Assembly (NCBI RefSeq): GCF_014235765.1 | Contig: NZ_JACMYH010000003.1 | Location: 418,494-482,493 of the forward strand | Length of the DNA: 64,000 nt | Reading direction: 5' to 3' | Origin: Pseudomonas baltica | GTDB taxonomy: Bacteria; Pseudomonadota; Gammaproteobacteria; Pseudomonadales; Pseudomonadaceae | Position numbers and translations under genes: made by a program | In this document: positions 1 through 9,483 of the stretch, one piece after another | Layout: each line of letters opens with the position of its first letter | How positions within the stretch are numbered: the first letter of the stretch is position 1 | Notes under the pieces: model-generated | Seen by the model: the letters and a program-made list of their open reading frames with translations, nothing else | Database searches by the model: none | Told to the model about the DNA's origin: nothing

Positions 1-140
1 TGTTCACCGGCTGGTTCGCCGGCGCCATGGACCAGATTCTCGCCGCTCGCGGCAGCAGCATTCGTACCGTCGCCGAGCAAGTGTACGGCGGCTCCGAAGA
101 AGGCCACGAAGATGGCCTCTTCACCGTGAAACCGTTGTAA
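1..140 (+). CDS. 3' end of DUF5943-like protein upstream of dgcA (partial)
   Basis: Only the last 45 codons are present (in frame from base 3), ending FTVKPL before TAA. The stop is 18 bp from the dgcA start, so the gene is probably part of the same transcript. In pseudomonads the gene just upstream of dgcA encodes a small conserved protein of the DUF5943 / 4-vinyl-reductase-like type, and this tail fits that position. The assignment rests on synteny, since too little sequence is visible for a domain call. The start lies outside the window. Confidence 0.6.
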   Translation, partial: FTGWFAGAMDQILAARGSSIRTVAEQVYGGSEEGHEDGLFTVKPL

Positions 141-158
141 GTCGAGGAATCAACCGTC

Positions 159-2219
159 ATGGCTTTCGAAGCGATGTTCCAGCCGATCCAGATCGGCAAG
201 CTGACGATCCGCAACCGCGTGCTCAGCACCGCGCACGCCGAGGTCTACGCCACCGACGGCGGCATGACCACCGATCGTTACGTGAAATACTACGAAGAGA
301 AAGCCAAGGGTGGAATAGGCCTGGCCATCTGCGGCGGTTCCTCCAGCGTGGCCATCGACAGCCCCCAGGGCTGGTGGAAATCGGTCAACCTGGCCACCGA
401 CAAGATCATTCCGCATTTCCAGAACCTGGCCGACGCCATGCACAAGCATGGGGCCAAGATCATGATCCAGATCACCCACATGGGCCGTCGCTCGCGGTGG
501 GACGGCGAGCACTGGCCGACCCTGATGTCGCCCTCGGGTATCCGCGAGCCGGTGCACCGCGCCACCTGCAAGACCATCGAGCCTGAAGAGATCTGGCGCG
601 TGATCGGCAACTACGCCAGCGCTGCGGCCCGCGCCAAGGCCGGCGGCCTGGACGGCGTCGAGCTGTCGGCGGTGCACCAGCACATGATCGACCAGTTCTG
701 GAGCCCGCGGGTCAACAAGCGCACCGATGAGTGGGGCGGCAGCTTCGAGAACCGCATGCGCTTCGGCATGGAGGTAATCAAGGCCGTGCGCAAGGAAGTC
801 GGCGACGACTTCTGCGTGGGGCTGCGCATCTGCGGCGACGAATTCCATCCCGATGGCCTCAGCCACGAGGACATGAAGGAAATCGCCAAGTACTACTGCG
901 ACACCGGCATGCTCGATTTCCTCGGCGTGGTGGGCTCGGGTTGCGACACCCACAACACCCTGGCCAACGTCATTCCCAACATGAGCTACCCGCCCGAGCC
1001 GTTCCTGCACCTGGCGGCCGGGATCAAGGAGGTGGTGAACATTCCGGTGCTGCACGCGCAGAACATCAAGGATCCGAACCAGGCGACGCGTATTCTGGAA
1101 GGCGGCTACGTCGACATGGTCGGCATGACCCGGGCGCACATCGCCGACCCGCACCTGATCGCCAAGATCAAGATGGGCCAGATCGACCAGATCAAGCAAT
1201 GCGTGGGCGCCAACTACTGCATCGACCGGCAGTACCAGGGGCTGGACGTGCTATGCATTCAGAACGCGGCCACGTCGCGCGAATACATGGGCGTGCCGCA
1301 CATCATCGAAAAGTCCACCGGCGTGAAGCGCAAGGTGGTGGTGGTCGGCGCAGGGCCTGCCGGCATGGAGGCCGCGCGCGTGGCGGCCGAGCGTGGCCAC
1401 GACGTGACATTGTTCGAGAAGAAGGACTTCATCGGTGGGCAGATCACCACTGCGTCCAAGGCGCCGCAGCGTGACCAGATCGCCGGCATCACCCGCTGGT
1501 TCCAGCTGGAACTGGCGCGCCTGAAGGTCGACCTGCGCCTGGGCACGGCCGCCGATGCCGATACCATCATGGACCTGCGCCCGGACATCGTCGTGCTGGC
1601 GGTGGGTGGCCACCCGTTTCTGGAACAGAACGAGCACTGGGGCGCCGAAGAGGGCCTGGTGGTCAGCAGCTGGGACGTGCTCGACGGCAAGGTCGCACCG
1701 GGCAAGAACGTGCTGGTGTACGACACCATCTGCGAGTTCACCGGCATGTCGGTGGCCGACTTCCTCGCCGACAAGGGCAGCCAGGTGGAGATCGTCACCG
1801 ACGACATCAAGCCGGGCGTGGCCATCGGCGGTACGTCGTTCCCCACCTACTACCGCAGCATGTACCCCAAGGAAGTGATCATGACCGGCGACATGATGCT
1901 GGACAAGGTCTACCGCGAGGGCGACAAGCTGGTGGCCGTGCTGGAGAACGAATACACCGGCGCCAAGGAAGAACGCGTGGTCGACCAGGTGGTGGTAGAG
2001 AACGGCGTGCGTCCCGACGAACAGCTCTACTACGCGCTCAAGCAGGGGTCGCGTAACAAGGGCCAGATGGACATCGACGCCTTGTTCGCGATCCAGCCGC
2101 AGCCGTCGTTGAGTACCTCGGGCGACGACTATCTGCTGTTTCGTATCGGCGACTGCGTGGCCCAGCGCAACACCCACGCGGCGATCTACGACGCGCTGCG
2201 CCTGTGCAAGGATTTTTGA
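159..2219 (+). CDS. dgcA: Dimethylglycine demethylase subunit DgcA (OYE-type FMN/Fe-S flavoprotein)
   Basis: DgcA, with DgcB, oxidatively demethylates dimethylglycine to sarcosine in glycine betaine catabolism. The 686-aa protein has an N-terminal old-yellow-enzyme TIM barrel (about residues 5-370, with the THMGRR substrate/flavin segment near residue 107). A C-terminal dinucleotide-binding half starts at VVVVGAGPAGMEAAR (about residue 392), giving the trimethylamine-dehydrogenase-like two-part layout. The Fe-S cysteine motif between the halves is C348-x5-C354-x11-C366. The position of the second of the four usual ligands is Ala351. The ATG has a GAGGAA ribosome site. It is followed by dgcB, etfA and etfB on the same strand. 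In Pseudomonas such genes are induced by GbdR; no operator was proven here. Confidence 0.9.
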   Translation: MAFEAMFQPIQIGKLTIRNRVLSTAHAEVYATDGGMTTDRYVKYYEEKAKGGIGLAICGGSSSVAIDSPQGWWKSVNLATDKIIPHFQNLADAMHKHGAKIMIQITHMGRRSRWDGEHWPTLMSPSGIREPVHRATCKTIEPEEIWRVIGNYASAAARAKAGGLDGVELSAVHQHMIDQFWSPRVNKRTDEWGGSFENRMRFGMEVIKAVRKEVGDDFCVGLRICGDEFHPDGLSHEDMKEIAKYYCDTGMLDFLGVVGSGCDTHNTLANVIPNMSYPPEPFLHLAAGIKEVVNIPVLHAQNIKDPNQATRILEGGYVDMVGMTRAHIADPHLIAKIKMGQIDQIKQCVGANYCIDRQYQGLDVLCIQNAATSREYMGVPHIIEKSTGVKRKVVVVGAGPAGMEAARVAAERGHDVTLFEKKDFIGGQITTASKAPQRDQIAGITRWFQLELARLKVDLRLGTAADADTIMDLRPDIVVLAVGGHPFLEQNEHWGAEEGLVVSSWDVLDGKVAPGKNVLVYDTICEFTGMSVADFLADKGSQVEIVTDDIKPGVAIGGTSFPTYYRSMYPKEVIMTGDMMLDKVYREGDKLVAVLENEYTGAKEERVVDQVVVENGVRPDEQLYYALKQGSRNKGQMDIDALFAIQPQPSLSTSGDDYLLFRIGDCVAQRNTHAAIYDALRLCKDF

Positions 2220-2230
2220 CCCTGCTCCCG

Positions 2231-2315
2231 TAGGAGCGGTCATCGGCCGCGAAGGGATCACTGCGGTGTACCTGATACAGCGCAGTGACCGTTTCGCGGC
2301 CGATGACCGCTCCTA
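2231..2315. repeat. Inverted pair of REP-type repeats (family A) between dgcA and dgcB
   Basis: A 23-bp element beginning TAGGAGCGGTCATCGGCCGC at 2231-2253 is followed by its exact inverse at 2293-2315. Together they form a long perfect stem with a 39-nt loop. The sequence belongs to the GC-rich REP class scattered through pseudomonad intergenic regions, and the same core recurs at 21848 and 53927-54053. Between two cotranscribed genes it could act as an mRNA processing or stability element or attenuate dgcB. That role is inferred. Confidence 0.8.
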
Positions 2316-2338
2316 CGAGGGTCCACAGAGGCTTCACC

Positions 2339-4291
2339 ATGCTCAATACACTGCTTCCCATCCTGCTGTTCGCCGCCCTCGCCTTGGCTGTTCTGGGCGC
2401 CGTGCGGCGAGTCAATATGTGGCGCCGCGGTCGGCCATCCCAGGTCGACCTGCTGGGCGGCCTGCTGGCCATGCCCAAGCGCTACATGGTCGACCTGCAC
2501 CATGTGGTCGCGCGCGACAAGTACATCGCCAACACCCACGTCGCCACGGCCGGTGGCGCTGTGCTGGCGGCGGTGCTGGCGGTGCTGGTCCATGGCTTCG
2601 GCCTGCACGATCGCATGCTTGGCTATGCGCTGCTGTTCGCCACCGCGCTGATGTTCGTCGGTGCCTGCTTCGTCTATGCCCGCCGCCGCAACCCGCCCGC
2701 GCGCCTGTCCAAGGGCCCGTGGATGCGCCTGCCGAAAAGCCTGCTGATGTTCTCGGCCACCTTCTTCATCGCCACCTTGCCGGTGGCCGGTATCTTGCCG
2801 ATGAATTTCGGCGGTTGGGTACTGGCTGCGGTGCTGGGCATCGGCGTGCTGTGGGGCGTGTCGGAACTGTTTCTCGGACTGACCTGGGGCGGGCCGATGA
2901 AGCACGCTTTCGCTGGCGCCTTGCACCTGGCCTGGCACCGCCGCGCCGAACGCTTTGGCGGTGGTCGCTCCACCGGCCTGAAGCCGTTGGACCTGAACGA
3001 CCCCACTGCGCCGCTGGGCGTGGAAAAACCCAAGGACTTCACCTGGAACCAGCTGCTGGGCTTCGATGCCTGCGTGCAGTGCGGCAAATGTGAAGCCGCG
3101 TGCCCGGCGTTCGCCGCCGGTCAACCGTTGAACCCGAAGAAGCTCATTCAGGACATGGTCGTAGGCCTGGCCGGTGGCACCGATGCGAACTTCGCCGGCA
3201 GCCCCTATCCTGGCAAGGCCATTGGCGAACACGCCGGCAACCCGCACCAGCCTATCGTCAATGGCCTGGTCGATGCCGACACCCTGTGGTCGTGCACCAC
3301 CTGCCGCGCCTGCGTGGAAGAGTGTCCGATGATGATCGAGCACGTCGATGCCATCGTCGACATGCGCCGCCACCTGACCCTGGAAAAAGGTGCCACGCCC
3401 AACAAGGGCGCCGAAGTGCTGGACAACCTGATCGCCACCGACAACCCCGGCGGTTTCAATCCCGGTGGCCGGATGAACTGGGCCGCCGACCTCAACCTCG
3501 ACCTGTTCGGTGACCGGAAGACTGCCGACGTGCTGTTCTGGGTCGGTGACGGTGCCTTCGACATGCGCAACCAACGCACCTTGCGCGCCTTCGTCAAAGT
3601 GCTGAAAGCGGCCAAGGTCGATTTCGCCGTGCTCGGCCTGGAAGAGCGCGACAGCGGAGACGTGGCGCGGCGACTGGGCGACGAGGCCACCTTCCAACTG
3701 CTGGCCAAGCGCAATATCGGCACCCTCGCCAAGTACGGTTTCAAGCGCATCGTCACCTGCGACCCCCACAGCTTCCATGTGTTGAAGAACGAGTACGGTG
3801 CGCTGGGCGGCAACTATCAGGTGCTGCATCACAGCACCTTCATGGGCGAACTGGTCTCCGCCGGCCAGCTCCACCTGGGGCAGCACAAGGGCGGCAGCGT
3901 GACCTACCACGACCCGTGCTACCTGGGCCGCTACAACGGCGAGTACCAGGCCCCGCGCGATGTGCTCAAGGCGCTGGGTATCGAGGTCAAGGAAATGCAG
4001 CGCTCGGGTTTCCGTTCCCGCTGTTGCGGTGGCGGTGGCGGCGCGCCGATCACCGACATACCCGGCAAGCAGCGCATTCCCGACATGCGCATGGAAGACA
4101 TCCGCGAAACCCAGGCCGAAGTCGTGGCCGTGGGCTGCCCGCAGTGCACCGCCATGCTCGAAGGCGTGGTGGAACCGCGGCCGTTGGTCAAGGACATCGC
4201 CGAACTGGTCGCCGAGGCGCTGGTCGAGGACAGTGTTGCCCCCGCCAGGCCCGCACCGGCCAAACGTGAAGTTGTCGAGGAGGTGCATTGA
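2339..4291 (+). CDS. dgcB: Dimethylglycine demethylase subunit DgcB (membrane Fe-S oxidoreductase)
   Basis: The 650-aa partner of DgcA probably carries electrons from the demethylation to the membrane or to the ETF encoded next. The N-terminal 160 residues hold about four hydrophobic helices. Two complete [4Fe-4S] motifs follow: CVQCGKCEAACP and CTTCRACVEECP. The C-terminal part has CCG-type (GlpC/HdrB-like) motifs: HDPCYLGRYNG, RCCGGGGGAP and CPQCTAML. The start chosen is ATG within AGAGGCTTCACCATG, giving MLNTLLPILLF as the first membrane segment. An upstream in-frame GTG lies inside the REP hairpin and was rejected. The stop overlaps the etfA start (TGATG). Confidence 0.9.
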   Translation: MLNTLLPILLFAALALAVLGAVRRVNMWRRGRPSQVDLLGGLLAMPKRYMVDLHHVVARDKYIANTHVATAGGAVLAAVLAVLVHGFGLHDRMLGYALLFATALMFVGACFVYARRRNPPARLSKGPWMRLPKSLLMFSATFFIATLPVAGILPMNFGGWVLAAVLGIGVLWGVSELFLGLTWGGPMKHAFAGALHLAWHRRAERFGGGRSTGLKPLDLNDPTAPLGVEKPKDFTWNQLLGFDACVQCGKCEAACPAFAAGQPLNPKKLIQDMVVGLAGGTDANFAGSPYPGKAIGEHAGNPHQPIVNGLVDADTLWSCTTCRACVEECPMMIEHVDAIVDMRRHLTLEKGATPNKGAEVLDNLIATDNPGGFNPGGRMNWAADLNLDLFGDRKTADVLFWVGDGAFDMRNQRTLRAFVKVLKAAKVDFAVLGLEERDSGDVARRLGDEATFQLLAKRNIGTLAKYGFKRIVTCDPHSFHVLKNEYGALGGNYQVLHHSTFMGELVSAGQLHLGQHKGGSVTYHDPCYLGRYNGEYQAPRDVLKALGIEVKEMQRSGFRSRCCGGGGGAPITDIPGKQRIPDMRMEDIRETQAEVVAVGCPQCTAMLEGVVEPRPLVKDIAELVAEALVEDSVAPARPAPAKREVVEEVH

Positions 4292-5511
4292 TGAGTGACC
4301 TCATCCGTCGTGATCCGCGGGCCGAGTGGATCGCCCGCAACCGCCTGCATCCCTTGCACAGTGCCCTGCAGCCTCAGGCCAGTGCGTGGATGGGGCCCAA
4401 TGGCGTCATGCGCAAGAACCCCCACGGCATCGGTTTCATCGGCGCCAACGGGATCAAGCGCATCGACCGCAGCGGCGCCCAGCAGGGCGGCGCGAGCAAG
4501 CGTTCGGCAGCCGTGGAAGTCAAGCTGCCCTTGCACCAGGTGGCGGTGCCCCAATTTTACATCGCCGTGGTACCGGACATGGTCGGCGGCCGCCTGAGCA
4601 GCCACGACCGCGACGTGCTGGGCCTGGCCCATCGCCTGGCAGCAGGGGGTGGCGCGGTATTGGCTATCGTCTTCGGCGAATACAAGGAAAACGCTTTCGA
4701 TAGCGCAGGCGTCGACCGGCTGTTGATTCTGCAGGGCGGCGAATTCGAAGGTTATGCGCCGGAACAGCGAATCCACGGCCTGCGCGCGGTGGATAATCAG
4801 TTCAGCCCACGCCATTGGCTGCTGCCCGACAGCCGTACCGGCGGTGGCGAGCTGGGTCGGCGTTTTGCCGCTTGCCAGGGTGAACGTCCCGCCACACGTG
4901 TGTGGCAGGTCAAGGACGGCCAGTGCATCAGCCGTGCCGGTGCCGGCCAGCAGGACATTGCCCGACCGCTGCCGCGCTTGATCCTGGCGGCCGCCGAATG
5001 CGCCGAACCGGTTGACGAGACTCGTCACGAAGCGCTGCCGGTGGCGTTGTCCACAGCCACGGCGCGCAGCCTGCCGCGCATCGAAGACCTCGGTGCGGTA
5101 GCAGTCGACCCGGCGGCCGTGCCCATGGCCGAATCGGAATTCATATTCTCGGGGGGTAATGGGGTCAAGGACTGGGAACTGTTCCACCGTACGGCCCAGG
5201 CCTTGGGTGCGACCGAAGGTGCCTCGCGGGTGGCGGTGGACGATGGTTTCATGCTGCGCGATCGTCAGGTCGGCGCCAGTGGTACCTGGGTGACCGCGCG
5301 GGTCTACGTGGCGGTGGGCATTTCCGGTGCCATCCAGCACTTGCAGGGCATTGGTGGTTGCGACAAGGTCATCGCCATCAACCTCGACGCCAACTGCGAC
5401 ATGGTCAAGCGCGCCGACCTGTCGGTGATCGGCGACGGGCAGGCGATCATGCACGCCTTGATCGACGCCATCCAGGCCTATCGCAACCAAGCCAAGCGCG
5501 ATGCCGCCTGA
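4291..5511 (+). CDS. etfA: Electron transfer flavoprotein alpha subunit of the dimethylglycine pathway
   Basis: EtfA forms an FAD-containing heterodimer with EtfB, probably the electron acceptor for DgcAB. The 406-aa sequence is longer than housekeeping EtfA (about 310 aa) because of an N-terminal extension of roughly 80 residues. The C-terminal FAD domain has the typical segments: GISGAIQHLQGIGG, AINLDANCDM and ADLSVIGD. The ATG at the TGATG overlap, preceded by GAGGAGG, was chosen over an in-frame TTG one codon earlier. The overlap implies translational coupling with dgcB. It is a pathway-dedicated paralogue; the housekeeping etfBA is not in the window. Confidence 0.85.
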   Translation: MSDLIRRDPRAEWIARNRLHPLHSALQPQASAWMGPNGVMRKNPHGIGFIGANGIKRIDRSGAQQGGASKRSAAVEVKLPLHQVAVPQFYIAVVPDMVGGRLSSHDRDVLGLAHRLAAGGGAVLAIVFGEYKENAFDSAGVDRLLILQGGEFEGYAPEQRIHGLRAVDNQFSPRHWLLPDSRTGGGELGRRFAACQGERPATRVWQVKDGQCISRAGAGQQDIARPLPRLILAAAECAEPVDETRHEALPVALSTATARSLPRIEDLGAVAVDPAAVPMAESEFIFSGGNGVKDWELFHRTAQALGATEGASRVAVDDGFMLRDRQVGASGTWVTARVYVAVGISGAIQHLQGIGGCDKVIAINLDANCDMVKRADLSVIGDGQAIMHALIDAIQAYRNQAKRDAA

Positions 5512-5539
5512 TGGGCGCCACGATGAGAGAGACACAGCC

Positions 5540-6313
5540 ATGAACACCAAGGTCATCACCCTCGTTTCCATCGGCGCCCACCCGACGTCCGGCCGCCCCC
5601 GGCGCGCAGACCAGGATTCACGCGCCGTGGAGCTGGGGCTGCAACTGGCCGGAGATGACCTGCAGGTACTGCACGCCGGCGATGTCGCCGAGCCTGCGTT
5701 GCGCGCGTACCTGGGCATGGGCCTGCAACAGCTGCACGTGCTCGAACAGCCACAAGGCGCCGATGCCTTGCCGGCCCTGTGCGACTACCTGCAAGCGGCC
5801 GGTGCGCACGTGGTGCTCACCGGTACCCAGGCCGAAACCGGCGAAGGCTCGGGCATGTTGCCCTTTCTGCTGGCGGAAAAACTCGGCTGGCCGTTGATCG
5901 TTGGCCTGGCCGAGGTCGAGTCCATCGACAACGGCGTGGCTCAGGTGCTGCAGGCCTTGCCCCGAGGCCAAAGACGGCGCCTCAAGGTGCGACTGCCGTT
6001 GCTGGCCACCGTCGACAACGCCGCGCCCAAGCCCCGGCAGAGCGCCTACGGCCCGGCGCAGCGCGGACGGCTGCCGGTGGATGCGGTGGAGGTGATCAAC
6101 GACGAACTGTTCGACAGCGCCGAGCTGCAACCGGCCAAGCCCCGGCCCAAACGCCTGAAGGTGATCAAGGCCAAGAGCGGCGCGGATCGCATGAAGGCCG
6201 CCACGGCCAAGGCCAGTGGCGGAGGAGGGCAGGTGCTCAAGGGCCTGAGCGCCGAAGAGGGCGCTCAGGCGGTGCTCAAGGCGTTGATCGAGGAGGGGGT
6301 GGTGCGGCTCTGA
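5540..6313 (+). CDS. etfB: Electron transfer flavoprotein beta subunit of the dimethylglycine pathway
   Basis: EtfB (257 aa) is the AMP-binding partner of EtfA. Visible family features are the N-terminal strand MNTKVITLVSIGAHP, the acidic region around DYLQAAGAHVVLTGTQAETGEGSGMLPFLLAEKLGWP, split here as GTQAETGEGSGM then LPFLLAEKLGWP, and a Lys/Arg-rich C-terminal helix (KPRPKRLKVIKAK). The start is the ATG after AGAGACACAGCC, 28 bp beyond the etfA stop. An earlier in-frame ATG inside the end of etfA has no ribosome site. It is the last gene of the dgcAB-etfAB run and converges on the RHS gene, whose stop lies 11 bp away. Confidence 0.85.
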   Translation: MNTKVITLVSIGAHPTSGRPRRADQDSRAVELGLQLAGDDLQVLHAGDVAEPALRAYLGMGLQQLHVLEQPQGADALPALCDYLQAAGAHVVLTGTQAETGEGSGMLPFLLAEKLGWPLIVGLAEVESIDNGVAQVLQALPRGQRRRLKVRLPLLATVDNAAPKPRQSAYGPAQRGRLPVDAVEVINDELFDSAELQPAKPRPKRLKVIKAKSGADRMKAATAKASGGGGQVLKGLSAEEGAQAVLKALIEEGVVRL

Positions 6314-6324
6314 TGCGCGCGTCG

Positions 6325-9300
6325 CTACAAGGCAAGTACGTCGACTTGATGCCGCTGGCGGAATGCGCTGGTGGCACCGGCAGCCGTTTGCAGATGGTCA
6401 ACAGCCGTACTGAATTGCGCGGCCAGGCCGCCCAACGTCATGCTTTTTCCAGTAAGCGTGCTATTGGTCAGCCCGGTGAGTTTATCGTCGGCCTCGGTCG
6501 CGTTGTACATCTTTGCTATCTGTAGCGTCCGCCGATAAAGCTCGGCGAACGCACCGTCCGCGCTGGTTTCCAAAAGTTCGAGTTTCGCCGGGTCTTTGTC
6601 TTGTTGGGTTTTATACAGTTCATAGCCAGCCTTGATTGCATCGACGCCGATCTTGACGGCGACGCCCGCTGGCCCCGCGGCTTTGGAGCCTGCGGTTTTG
6701 GCGGCTTCAGTGCCGAGGTTCAGGGCATTCTTGGGATTGTCGGGTACGTAAGTGCGAGACTTGTAGTAGAGCTTACCCACCAGGCCGTTCTTGCGAATCT
6801 TCGCGTCATGAATGATTGATGAAGCACTCAGAGTTCCAGTACGCAGATGCAGAGTGGCGGTATTACCGGCTTTCTCCATTGCCTTTTCCGAGGCGACACT
6901 GGCCAGCTTGCCGAGCACCATGCCTATGCCAGCACCGGCCAGAGCACCCGCCGGGCCCAATGCCATCGCCCCGACGGCTGTGCCAATGGCTGTTCCCGTG
7001 GCTGTAGAACTCAAGTTGGAAACGACGATGGTCGCCCCTCGAAGTCCGACCGACTTCGCCAGCTCGGTATTGCTTTCCATATTTTTCAGTGCCTGGATCA
7101 CACCCTTGCTATTGGTTACAGAAATTTCGTAGGCCGAAAGCAGTACCTGCGCGCGGCTCTGCCTGGTGCGATTGAACCAGGTCTTGCAATGGCCTTTCCA
7201 GTTCTCGTATTTACGGCGTCGCTCGCTCTCGGAACCGGCTCCCCAATACGGCTGCCCCGCCAGGTATTCGTCTGTAGGGCCCGCTTCAATCATGCTTTCA
7301 AGGGTGTCATGCTTTGTTTTGGCGCGCCCATCACCGTCCACCATGGTGATCGGATTATTGCCTACCATCGCATAAAGGTTCAGACCGTCGATATCGCCCG
7401 CCGGATCCGGATTGATCCATCGCATCAGCCAGGGTGCGTAGTAGCGCAAGCCGTAATAGTAAAGACCGGTGGCGTCACGTTCCTTGCCGGAGTAGCGGAT
7501 GGTTTTGTACTTGGCTTGCAGTGCACTGCGACCAGCCCAGCAGGCGGTGCCTCCGAACGGATAGTATTCTTCCCGGCTCAATAACTGGCCGTCGCTGCCC
7601 AACTCCAATGTGGCTGAGCGCAAATGGTTGCTCAGCGTGAAACGCAGTTGATCATTAGGCAAACCCTCGGGTTTGCCATGTGCCCAATGCAGCAGACGGA
7701 CGCCGTTCTTACCCGCTTGCGCAACGATGACATGCAAGCGCTCACCGCTGCGGCTGTCCGTCCGAATTTCCAGCCCCGGCAGGTAGCGGACCTCACATCG
7801 ACGTGCACCGCTGCGCTGTTGGGCATGGGATATCTTGCGCAAACGACTTCCCGCAGCGTCGTAGATGTAGCGCTCATAGTCGTCTTCTTCATCGTCGCGC
7901 TGCACCGGTGCCACGCGCTGCAGCTGGTTGTATTCATCCCATGTCATTACCTGCCCGGGCAGCAGTTCGCGGGAGTTTCCATTGGCATCGAAGCCATCGG
8001 TCAACTGGCTTTCATCGGGGAGTTGCCCATTGCGCTCGGGCAGCGATCTGTTGCTGGCACTTGCCACCGCCATTCTGAGTGTTCGGTTTCGTTGCCCATT
8101 GACGTGGCGAAGCTCTGTCAGGTTGCCCGCCCGGTCATACTCCATGTTCTGCCTGTAGTTGAGCAGCAAGGAAGGATCCTGAGGCATTGCCAGCAACGGC
8201 GGCAGTGATGGGCCTTCGCCGCCCGCATTTGCGGCTTCGCGACCGGTAGATTCGATCAGTTGGCAAAACGAGTCATAGCGATATTCGTTGACCGCTTCGA
8301 TGCGACGATTGGCGTGGTACCTGGTGGGTTGAGATTGATCGCTGACTTTGATGATGTTGCCGACTGGGTCATACAGGTAGTGCAAATCCTGAAGCACGAC
8401 CGCGTCGGCGCTTACGGACGTTGCCCTGAGTAGCTGTTGGTCGATGGGGTCGTACTCGGCGCGGCTTGTCACGCCATTGCCTATCGTTTGCGAAACGATC
8501 CGCCCGCCTGCATCATGAGTCAACGCCGACAGCAGTTCACAGTTCAGCCCTTCGGCGGTCACCAGCCGGCTGGTAGCCTCCAGACCACTGATGTCATGGC
8601 CAAAATGTTGCGCATTACCCAAGGCGTCTCTGTGAGTGACAAGCATGCCGGTGGCATCGTGGGTATAGGAGGTGCGATAACCCGGCCCAGGCTCCAGCAG
8701 GGCATCGCGTTCCGCCAGGGAAACGGGCCAGTCGGGTAGCACCTCTGCGTCCAGAAAACGCTGCGTATAGCTGATCGCTTCGCCATTGATGTCAAACCCA
8801 TGGGCGATTCTGCTGCCCGCGTCATCGTCATGCCGATAGCTCGTGCCGCACAGATTGCGAGCAGCGTGCTCGCTGTCGACCGCTGCGTAATCGACGCGCT
8901 GCGTGACGCGTTGCCGGCCCTCGGCATCGCGTTTGGCAACCGATATCAACCTGGCGTGCCGGTCATAATTCAGCGTGGTGTGGATGCCTTTGCTGTCCCA
9001 GCTTTCCCGGTTGGAGCCTTGGGCGTCGAGCAACATCGCTTTCCAGCCAGAATCCGCATTGCGCTGCAACAACGGTGTACCCGAGAAGCTGAACACCGTT
9101 GCTTGATTCGGCGTCTCGCTCACACCGCTCTGGAAATGCTCGAACTGACGCGGATCCCACTGGCTGACAGGACGGCCTGCGTGGTCATGCCATTGGGCAC
9201 TGACCCGGGGCTCGGCAGGGACGTCGGCTTCGCGTCGGTAATAACCGATGGTACGTACGGCCAGGCCACGGGGGTCGGACACCACCAGCGCCGGCGTGCG

Positions 9301-9345
9301 GGCATGGATGGCGAGTTGATCGGAGATGCTTCGAAGGGGCGACAT
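6325..9345 (-). CDS. TccC-like RHS toxin with a novel C-terminal tail
   Basis: This 1006-aa protein begins in the style of insecticidal Tc-complex C components (TPALVVSDPRGLAVRTIGYY...HDHAGRPVSQWDPRQF). YD/RHS repeats fill about residues 80-640 (for example YLYDPVGNIIKV). The RHS-associated core ends at LRYYAPWLMRWINPDPAGD and NLYAMVGNNPITMVDGDG near residue 676. In this family the core forms a shell and cleaves off the variable tail as the toxin. The roughly 330-residue tail matches no toxin domain I recognise. It contains an Ala/Gly-rich glycine-zipper segment (about residues 783-826) suited to membrane insertion. No immunity gene is adjacent, because the 3' side abuts convergent etfB. AGGAC precedes the ATG. 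Host-directed action is more likely than interbacterial, but this is inference. Confidence 0.8.
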   Translation of the reverse strand: MSPLRSISDQLAIHARTPALVVSDPRGLAVRTIGYYRREADVPAEPRVSAQWHDHAGRPVSQWDPRQFEHFQSGVSETPNQATVFSFSGTPLLQRNADSGWKAMLLDAQGSNRESWDSKGIHTTLNYDRHARLISVAKRDAEGRQRVTQRVDYAAVDSEHAARNLCGTSYRHDDDAGSRIAHGFDINGEAISYTQRFLDAEVLPDWPVSLAERDALLEPGPGYRTSYTHDATGMLVTHRDALGNAQHFGHDISGLEATSRLVTAEGLNCELLSALTHDAGGRIVSQTIGNGVTSRAEYDPIDQQLLRATSVSADAVVLQDLHYLYDPVGNIIKVSDQSQPTRYHANRRIEAVNEYRYDSFCQLIESTGREAANAGGEGPSLPPLLAMPQDPSLLLNYRQNMEYDRAGNLTELRHVNGQRNRTLRMAVASASNRSLPERNGQLPDESQLTDGFDANGNSRELLPGQVMTWDEYNQLQRVAPVQRDDEEDDYERYIYDAAGSRLRKISHAQQRSGARRCEVRYLPGLEIRTDSRSGERLHVIVAQAGKNGVRLLHWAHGKPEGLPNDQLRFTLSNHLRSATLELGSDGQLLSREEYYPFGGTACWAGRSALQAKYKTIRYSGKERDATGLYYYGLRYYAPWLMRWINPDPAGDIDGLNLYAMVGNNPITMVDGDGRAKTKHDTLESMIEAGPTDEYLAGQPYWGAGSESERRRKYENWKGHCKTWFNRTRQSRAQVLLSAYEISVTNSKGVIQALKNMESNTELAKSVGLRGATIVVSNLSSTATGTAIGTAVGAMALGPAGALAGAGIGMVLGKLASVASEKAMEKAGNTATLHLRTGTLSASSIIHDAKIRKNGLVGKLYYKSRTYVPDNPKNALNLGTEAAKTAGSKAAGPAGVAVKIGVDAIKAGYELYKTQQDKDPAKLELLETSADGAFAELYRRTLQIAKMYNATEADDKLTGLTNSTLTGKSMTLGGLAAQFSTAVDHLQTAAGATSAFRQRHQVDVLAL

Positions 9346-9483
9346 GCTGTCCTGCCTTGCTCGGATAGATTTCCCTCTTTATCTCTGATCGACCGGCAGC
9401 CAGCCATGAACACCCACGGTATCAACGCTGCGCACAACTGTAGCGGCGATGCAGGCCGCGTTCGGCTTGCCGTGCCGGGTGCG

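Noticed and set aside
2258..4288. 676-codon open frame on the minus strand
   Set aside because: Antisense to dgcB, whose Fe-S motifs are clear.
9346..9483. Immunity gene for the RHS toxin on the 5' side
   Set aside because: The 138-bp gap contains no start with a ribosome site and no open frame longer than shadows of its neighbours.
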